Shown here piece after piece: positions 7,247 to 11,966 of a stretch of 11,966 nucleotides of DNA. The DNA lies in contig CANQEB010000052.1 of NCBI GenBank assembly GCA_947594085.1, positions 1-11,966 on the forward strand, read 5' to 3'. Origin of the DNA: an uncultured Lachnospiraceae bacterium (GTDB lineage: Bacteria > Bacillota > Clostridia > Lachnospirales > Lachnospiraceae). The notes under the pieces are model-generated. The model saw only the letters and a program-made list of their open reading frames with translations. It was not told the DNA's origin and did not search any database. The position numbers and the translations under genes are program-made. Each line of letters begins with the position of its first letter. Positions within the stretch are counted from its first letter, which is position 1.

Positions 7247-8761
7247 TTAGAAATCTCCACCTTGATCGCCGTCAAACGGATTGAGGGATCCGTCCATTCC
7301 CGGGATGCCAAATCCGTCAAACCAGAAATCATCTTCGCCCTGATTTCCCTCCTGATCATCACTCGGTATCTCATCCTGAGGAATCTCCTTCGAAGAATCC
7401 TCTGCAGTATCCTCCTGTGGCAAATCCGTTCCCTCCTGAAGTGTCACTTCCACCTCACGAGCCTCATAGCTTCCGCCATTCGCCGTCTGAATCTCGAGCG
7501 TCACCGTCTCGCCGACGGCATAATAGCTGAGCTTATCGACCAGATCATCCTTGCTGATCACCGATTCGCCGTCGAACTTCGTGACGACATCTCCTTTGCG
7601 GATGCCGGCTGCCTCGCCCGCAGAACCCTCTGTCACCTCGTATACAAACGCTCCTGCCGGAATGTTGTAAAGCTCCTTCGCGTCAGCAGATACATCGACA
7701 ACTGTGATGCCCAGATAGCCTCTCTCGCTGTCGGACAGCTTGTCGCGCGTCTCCTTGTTTATGAGGTTCTGAAGCACCGGGATCGCCAAGTCGATCGGGA
7801 TGGAATAACCCATACCTTCCGCCTCGTCCAGGACTTCCTTCGCCAGATTGATCCCAATCACCTGACCCTTCGCATTCAACAGAGCTCCGCCGCTGTTGCC
7901 ATGGTTGACCGGAGCGTCCATCAGAATCAGCTTCTGGGAAAAATTCTCATCGATCGTAACCTCGCGGTCCAACGCGCTGATGATACCACTAGTAACGCTC
8001 TGACCATAGCCCATCGCGTTGCCGATTGCGATCGCCGGCTCGCCAACCTTAAGGTCGGAAGAGCTGCCGAGCTGTGCGATCTTGAGCTGGCTGCGCACCT
8101 CTTCCTTGATATCGGAAAGCTGCACGGCCACAACTGCCAGCTCATAATCCTTGTCCATTCCCTTGACCTTCGCCGGCACGAGCAGATCGTCCGGATCCTC
8201 CGCCTCCGCGGTAAAGCCGACCGTGATCTCCGTCGAATCCTTCACCACATGGCTGTTCGTCGCGATCAGCAGCTCCTCGTCGTTCTGCGCGATAATGATG
8301 CCGGACGCCGCCCCCATCTTCTCGTACTCCTGCACCCCATAGAAATAGGTCTCAACCTCTTCTACGGATTTCTCTGTGATCGAGACAATGGATGGCATGC
8401 AATTCTCGACAATATCTGAGACATCCGTCGCCACGATGGACAAGTCCCCCGACACACGATCGATATCTGCGAATGTCTCCTTCTCCGTCTCGGTCTCGGC
8501 TTCGGTTTCCGTCTCCTCAGCTTTTGCCTCCGCAGCCTCCGACTGAAGCTCCGTCTCCGCGCCCTTTTCGTCCGAATCAGCAATGTTCAGCGTCACACCC
8601 TGCGTCTCGTCTTCCTCGGCAAAGACCACCTTCGCCGTCCTCCAGGCGTCCGCCCCGGCGAGTGCGCCGACCGCGAGCAGACCCGCCATCGCAACTGCGA
8701 TGCGTCGCTTGCAAACTCTTTCTTTCTTCTTATTGTCCTGTTTATTCCCGTAGTTCTTCAT
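7247..8761 (-). CDS. Membrane-anchored HtrA/DegP-type serine protease with PDZ domain
   Basis: A 504-residue S1C-family protease, predicted to act outside the membrane in protein quality control. A basic N-terminus (KKKERVCKRR) precedes a hydrophobic anchor or signal helix at about 21–38. It is followed by an acidic Glu/Thr/Ala-rich linker (about 60–98). The trypsin-like domain (about 112–335) shows H171 in ATNSHVV and S290 in HGNSGGAL. The catalytic Asp position, usually DLAVV, reads YELAVV with E207. One PDZ domain follows (about 348–443) with GYLGI and AAGIRKGDVV. The C-terminus is a long acidic tail (about 445–504) ending in Gly/Asp-rich residues. The ATG at 8759–8761 has GAAAGGGG 7 bases upstream. 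It stands alone between the arabinofuranosidase operon and eno. Whether it is fully active depends on the Asp-to-Glu change. Confidence 0.92.
   Translation of the reverse strand: MKNYGNKQDNKKKERVCKRRIAVAMAGLLAVGALAGADAWRTAKVVFAEEDETQGVTLNIADSDEKGAETELQSEAAEAKAEETETEAETETEKETFADIDRVSGDLSIVATDVSDIVENCMPSIVSITEKSVEEVETYFYGVQEYEKMGAASGIIIAQNDEELLIATNSHVVKDSTEITVGFTAEAEDPDDLLVPAKVKGMDKDYELAVVAVQLSDIKEEVRSQLKIAQLGSSSDLKVGEPAIAIGNAMGYGQSVTSGIISALDREVTIDENFSQKLILMDAPVNHGNSGGALLNAKGQVIGINLAKEVLDEAEGMGYSIPIDLAIPVLQNLINKETRDKLSDSERGYLGITVVDVSADAKELYNIPAGAFVYEVTEGSAGEAAGIRKGDVVTKFDGESVISKDDLVDKLSYYAVGETVTLEIQTANGGSYEAREVEVTLQEGTDLPQEDTAEDSSKEIPQDEIPSDDQEGNQGEDDFWFDGFGIPGMDGSLNPFDGDQGGDF
8474..8566 (-). 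repeat. Low-complexity Glu/Thr/Ala repeat in the protease linker
   Basis: Codons 66–96 of the protease form an imperfect repeat of Glu with Thr or Ala (for example AEETETEAETETEKET). At the DNA level the plus strand shows near-hexamer repeats such as GTCTCGGTCTCGGCTTCG. It encodes an extended, highly charged linker between membrane anchor and protease domain. Repeats like this can change length by slippage between strains. Confidence 0.6.
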
Positions 8762-8892
8762 AGCGAATCCCCTTTCTGTTTCATATCATTGGATTCACTA
8801 TAAATGATTTTTGTGTCAAATTTGTGAAAATCTGATAGGAATTCTGTGTCCTCCCGCTCACAGCATCTGCAGATAAAACTGTCATAATTCAG

Positions 8893-10827
8893 CTACAACC
8901 GTTCCCGGATCCAGACAAGCATCTCACCCTCACCCCGGTTGCCCCAGTAAGGATAAGGCACCGCGGTCAATTCGACATTCTCCATCTCCGGTCGCTTCGT
9001 CCCATACAGTCCTTCTCCTGCGTGATGCCCGACAATTCTCTGTCCAGATGCCTTCAGAAGAACCGTGTCTCCAAAGAGAGCCGAAGGTACCTCCTCCAAT
9101 CCCTTCTCTGTATCCACACAAATTCCCGCAAGGTTCTGTCCGTTGTCCGCCTCTTCCAGGCAGTACACGAGCGGTCCCCGCATGATTGCAACCTTTCCCG
9201 CGTCGGCACGCACCTCAGGATTCGCATAGAGGAATCTGGCCGGCGCCTCGAAATGCACGCAGATCTCGCAGTCCTGCCCCACACTCACGCGCACATATCC
9301 CTGCTCTGGCATGACGGCATACGCTTTTCCATCCACACAGACCGTGTAATCCTGCGCATACTCCGGCACCCGCAAATATATCTCCATCCCGCACGCCGGG
9401 ACATGATCTGCCCTCAGACTCACATAATTTTTCATCGGAAACTCTGTCTCCAGCTTGACGTGCGTTTCGGTATCTCCCAGTGAAATGTCGCTTTCATTCG
9501 AGACGAACAGGTTGACGTACAGTGCCTTCTTTTCCTCGTCCACCGCATATATATACTGCCCTAAGGATGCAAGCGTCCGCGCGATGTTCGGCGGACAGCA
9601 GGCCACGCCGAACCATTTCTGCCGCACCGGCTTCACATGCTGCCTGGATGTCCCCTCCATGCACGACGGCGGCCAGACCTCAAGCGGATTCACATAGAAA
9701 AAGCTTCTTCCATCCAGCGCGACGCCTGCGAGGACTGTGTTGTACAGCGCGCGCTCCACGACATCCATGTATTTCGCATCCCGCGTGATCTGATTCATGC
9801 GCAGCCCGAACAGCGCCAGCCCAATGGACGCACAGCTCTCAGAATAGTTGAATCCGTTCGGCAGATCATAGTCCGTCGTGAACCGCTCCAGAATCCCGGA
9901 CGAGCCGATGCCGCCCGTGATGTACATGCGTCTCTGCGTCATGTTCTCCCAGAGCGTCTCACAGGCGCGCAGCAATTCCTCGTCCTGATACGCCTCTGCC
10001 AGATCCGCCATCGCACAATAGAGATACACGGCGCGCACCGCATGGCCCTCCGCGGTCGTCTGCTGCCGCACCGGCAGATGCGACTGCGAATACTCGGGCT
10101 GATAATTCATCAGCTCCGGAAAGATCCGCTTATAACCCGGCCGGCTCATTTCCTTCAGAAAATAATTCTCCCCAACGCCTCTCGCGTCTATAAAGTATTT
10201 TGCCAGATCCAGATATTTCCCGCGCCCTGTCACACAGCCGAGCTTGATCAACCCGATCTCGACTTCCTCATGCCCCGGATAACCGTGGATTTTTCCATCC
10301 TCGATGCCGAATGTCTCGCACAGCAAATCCGCGAAGCGGCACATGCAGTCGAGAAATTTCCGCTTCCCGGTGCCCTGATAGTACGCGACTGCCGCCTCCA
10401 TCAGATGCCCGGCCGTGTACAGCTCATGCCCTTCGCGCAGGTTCGTCCAGCGCCCGTCCGGCTCCTCTACCGTAAAGTACGTGTTGATGTAACCGTCCTC
10501 CTGCTGTGCCTCCGCGATCAGATCGATCGCCCCGTCGGCCAGCTTCTCAAGCTCCTCATCCGGATAACAGGCCAGAGAGAAGCCCACAGCCTCCAACCAT
10601 TTCGCGACATCGGTGTCCTGAAAAACGGCCCCGTAAAATTTCCCCTGCGCTCTGCCCGCCGCAATACGGAAATTTTCAAGGCAATGGCTGGACTCCGCAT
10701 CCGGGATTCGATCGTTCATCGCCTCCCACTGATACGGAATGATCACATTTCGCACCAGATCCACATGCTTCGACCAAAAGCTATCGTGGATTCTGATATT
10801 CTGTAAATCAAGCGAATGCAGTCTCAT
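8893..10827 (-). CDS. GH127 (DUF1680) beta-L-arabinofuranosidase
   Basis: A 644-residue glycoside hydrolase of family GH127, whose founding enzyme is HypBA1 of Bifidobacterium longum (about 658 residues). That enzyme releases beta-L-arabinofuranose through a zinc-bound cysteine nucleophile. The matching residues are visible: E314 in LERFTTDYDLPN, E330 and C332 in NYSESCASIG, and C410–C411 in ACCPPNIAR. The N-terminal two thirds is an (alpha/alpha)6-barrel type region, including QQEDGYINTYF and HELYTAGHLMEAA, and the rest is beta-sandwich-like. No signal peptide is present, so it acts in the cytosol on imported sugar. The ATG at 10825–10827 has AGGAGG 5 bases upstream. It starts 15 bases after the permease stop and is the last gene of the operon. 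The exact glycan is not certain, because GH127 also has members acting on other rare sugars. Confidence 0.92.
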   Translation of the reverse strand: MRLHSLDLQNIRIHDSFWSKHVDLVRNVIIPYQWEAMNDRIPDAESSHCLENFRIAAGRAQGKFYGAVFQDTDVAKWLEAVGFSLACYPDEELEKLADGAIDLIAEAQQEDGYINTYFTVEEPDGRWTNLREGHELYTAGHLMEAAVAYYQGTGKRKFLDCMCRFADLLCETFGIEDGKIHGYPGHEEVEIGLIKLGCVTGRGKYLDLAKYFIDARGVGENYFLKEMSRPGYKRIFPELMNYQPEYSQSHLPVRQQTTAEGHAVRAVYLYCAMADLAEAYQDEELLRACETLWENMTQRRMYITGGIGSSGILERFTTDYDLPNGFNYSESCASIGLALFGLRMNQITRDAKYMDVVERALYNTVLAGVALDGRSFFYVNPLEVWPPSCMEGTSRQHVKPVRQKWFGVACCPPNIARTLASLGQYIYAVDEEKKALYVNLFVSNESDISLGDTETHVKLETEFPMKNYVSLRADHVPACGMEIYLRVPEYAQDYTVCVDGKAYAVMPEQGYVRVSVGQDCEICVHFEAPARFLYANPEVRADAGKVAIMRGPLVYCLEEADNGQNLAGICVDTEKGLEEVPSALFGDTVLLKASGQRIVGHHAGEGLYGTKRPEMENVELTAVPYPYWGNRGEGEMLVWIRERL

Positions 10828-10842
10828 AATCCCCTCCTGTGG

Positions 10843-11679
10843 TTATGCCTTTACCGCGCCGTTTGTCAGTCCGCTGACGATGTACTTCTGCATGAAGATG
10901 AAAATCAACACGACCGGTGAGATCGCGATGATACCGAACGCCATCGTCGAATTCCAGAGCGTCTGATACTGCTGCACGTAATTGTAGATACTGGATGTAA
11001 TCGGTCGCATCGTCGGATTCGTAATGAATGTGATGCCGTAGATCAAATCACCCCACGCGTACACGAAGGAGAACACCGCTGCCACGATCACGCCCGGTTT
11101 TGCGATCGGAAGCATAATCAAGAAGAATGACTTCCAATAACCGCAGCCGTCAATGTTCGCCGCCTCGTCCAGTTCCTTCGGAATCGAGAGGAAATATGTG
11201 CGCAAAATGATAATACTGAACGGGATGCCGAGTGTCGCGTCCGCGAGGATTGGCGCCCAGTAAGTGTTCAGCAGCTTGACCTTTGAGAACATAATGTACA
11301 GAGAGGTCAGCACCAGTGTGGACGGGAGCATCTGCGTGATCAGGAAGAACAGGATCAGTGCCTTCTTCGCCTTGAACCGAAATCTCGCCAAACCGTACGC
11401 CGCCGGGATCGCCAGCACTGTAGAAATGGCGGTCGCGCCGATCGCGATGATCGCGCTGTTCTTGAACCCGCGCAGCGTATCACTCGACGCGGAGATCTGG
11501 TCTTTGAACGGTTCCAGCGTGAGATTCCTCGGCCAGAGCGGAGTCGGAATCTCAAAGATCTCCACCTGTGTCTTCAGAGCCGTGACTACCATCCAGTAAA
11601 GAGGGAAGATAAAAATGACGAAAATGGCTGCACCGAAAATAAATGCAATGATTCTGCTGCGTTTTTCTTTTTTGCCCAT
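10843..11679 (-). CDS. Carbohydrate ABC transporter permease (MalG/AraQ type)
   Basis: A 278-residue inner-membrane subunit of a CUT1-type sugar importer. Six hydrophobic segments are visible, starting with IIAFIFGAAIFVIFIFPLYW near the N-terminus. The EAA loop that docks the ATPase reads ELDEAANIDGCGYWKSFFLIMLPIAKPG (about 167–194), with the conserved EAA, G and LP. The N-terminal PLYWMVVTALK segment is typical of the second, MalG-like permease. I chose ATG at 11677–11679, which overlaps the previous stop as TGATG. A GTG at 11680–11682 would add one residue and shares the same AGGAGG site, so the choice is not firm. It lies between the other permease and the GH127 enzyme, pointing to uptake of an arabinofuranose-containing oligosaccharide. 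The ATPase is not in the window and may be a shared MsmX-like subunit. Confidence 0.93.
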   Translation of the reverse strand: MGKKEKRSRIIAFIFGAAIFVIFIFPLYWMVVTALKTQVEIFEIPTPLWPRNLTLEPFKDQISASSDTLRGFKNSAIIAIGATAISTVLAIPAAYGLARFRFKAKKALILFFLITQMLPSTLVLTSLYIMFSKVKLLNTYWAPILADATLGIPFSIIILRTYFLSIPKELDEAANIDGCGYWKSFFLIMLPIAKPGVIVAAVFSFVYAWGDLIYGITFITNPTMRPITSSIYNYVQQYQTLWNSTMAFGIIAISPVVLIFIFMQKYIVSGLTNGAVKA

Positions 11680-11966
11680 CACATGATCTCCTCCTCTTCA
11701 TTGATTAATCTGATGTAAAAAATACCCACGATGAGAAGAATCAGAAACAGCACATTGGCCGCCGCGGCACCTTTGCTGAACTGGAACTCCTCAAACGAAA
11801 GCCGGTACGCATAGGTGGACACCAGCTCGGTCGAATTGACCGGGCCGCCCTTTGTCATCACCCAGACAAGATCGAACACCTTGAACGTGTACACGAAGCC
11901 CAGCGTCAGCACCGACATGATAGCCGGCTTGATCATCGGGATCGTGATCATGAACAGCGTCTGTAC
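11679..11966 (-). CDS. Carbohydrate ABC transporter permease (MalF/UgpA type), 5' end missing
   Basis: The last 95 residues of the first permease subunit of the same sugar importer. The upstream part is beyond the right edge. The frame is open to the edge and begins VQTLFMITIPMIKPA, the distal half of the EAA loop with its ITIP..KP end, so the ATG at 11949–11951 is internal and not the start. Two hydrophobic segments follow (about 20–37 and 70–88), separated by the family motif VWVMTKGGPVNSTELVSTYAYRLSF, typical of MalF-like permeases. The C-terminus is acidic (NEEEEIM). The TGA stop overlaps the start of the next permease, showing translational coupling. The substrate-binding protein gene is expected further upstream but is not visible. 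Confidence 0.92.
   Translation of the reverse strand, partial: VQTLFMITIPMIKPAIMSVLTLGFVYTFKVFDLVWVMTKGGPVNSTELVSTYAYRLSFEEFQFSKGAAAANVLFLILLIVGIFYIRLINEEEEIM

Noticed and set aside
7262..8419. Plus-strand open frame of 385 codons opposite the protease gene
   Set aside because: Antisense shadow. The minus-strand frame has clear His and Ser motifs and a PDZ domain.
8797..8819. TTGACA (8814–8819) and TATAGT (8797–8802) upstream of the protease gene as a promoter pair
   Set aside because: The spacer is only 11 bases, and neither box has a partner at 16–18 bases, so no sigma-A pair can be supported. The region is AT-rich and may still hold a promoter.
9637..10806. Plus-strand open frame of 389 codons opposite the GH127 gene
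   Set aside because: Antisense shadow of a gene whose active-site motifs are complete on the minus strand. No family motif is visible in it.

Overview
The window looks like chromosome of a Gram-positive Clostridia, most likely of the Lachnospiraceae type. The reasons are strong AGGAGG-like ribosome binding sites, a Firmicutes-style smpB–ssrA–secG–eno neighbourhood, a tmRNA tag ending in AEDNLALAA, a short 75-residue SecG, and an HtrA protease with a long acidic linker. The species cannot be named from the sequence. Every supported gene lies on the minus strand, so transcription runs from high to low coordinates. The long plus-strand reading frames are antisense shadows of these genes.

In direction of transcription, the right end (about 8893–11966) is the 3' part of a sugar-uptake operon. 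It holds two ABC permease subunits, the first cut by the window edge, followed by a cytoplasmic GH127 (DUF1680) beta-L-arabinofuranosidase. The genes are tightly packed and suggest import and intracellular cleavage of an L-arabinofuranose-containing oligosaccharide. Next come a membrane-anchored HtrA-type protease with a PDZ domain (7247–8761) and enolase (5786–7087). SecG (5418–5645) follows with its own clear promoter and a rho-independent terminator. Then comes the trans-translation pair: smpB (4788–5252) and the tmRNA gene ssrA (4330–4666), the latter with a hairpin terminator.

The left part (1–4240) is a compact operon starting at a probable extended −10 promoter. It encodes an OmpR-family response regulator, a membrane histidine kinase, a BaiN/HI0933-family flavoprotein that overlaps the kinase gene by 4 bases, and cytidylate kinase (cut by the left edge).

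Most of the window is housekeeping or well-known family content. I did not find a convincing undescribed system. The points most worth a second look are a Glu in place of the catalytic Asp in the HtrA protease, a hydrophilic insertion in the ATPase domain of the histidine kinase, the absence of rnr between secG and smpB, mutually exclusive GC-rich inverted repeats between smpB and ssrA, and the coupling of a two-component system to a flavoprotein and cytidylate kinase.
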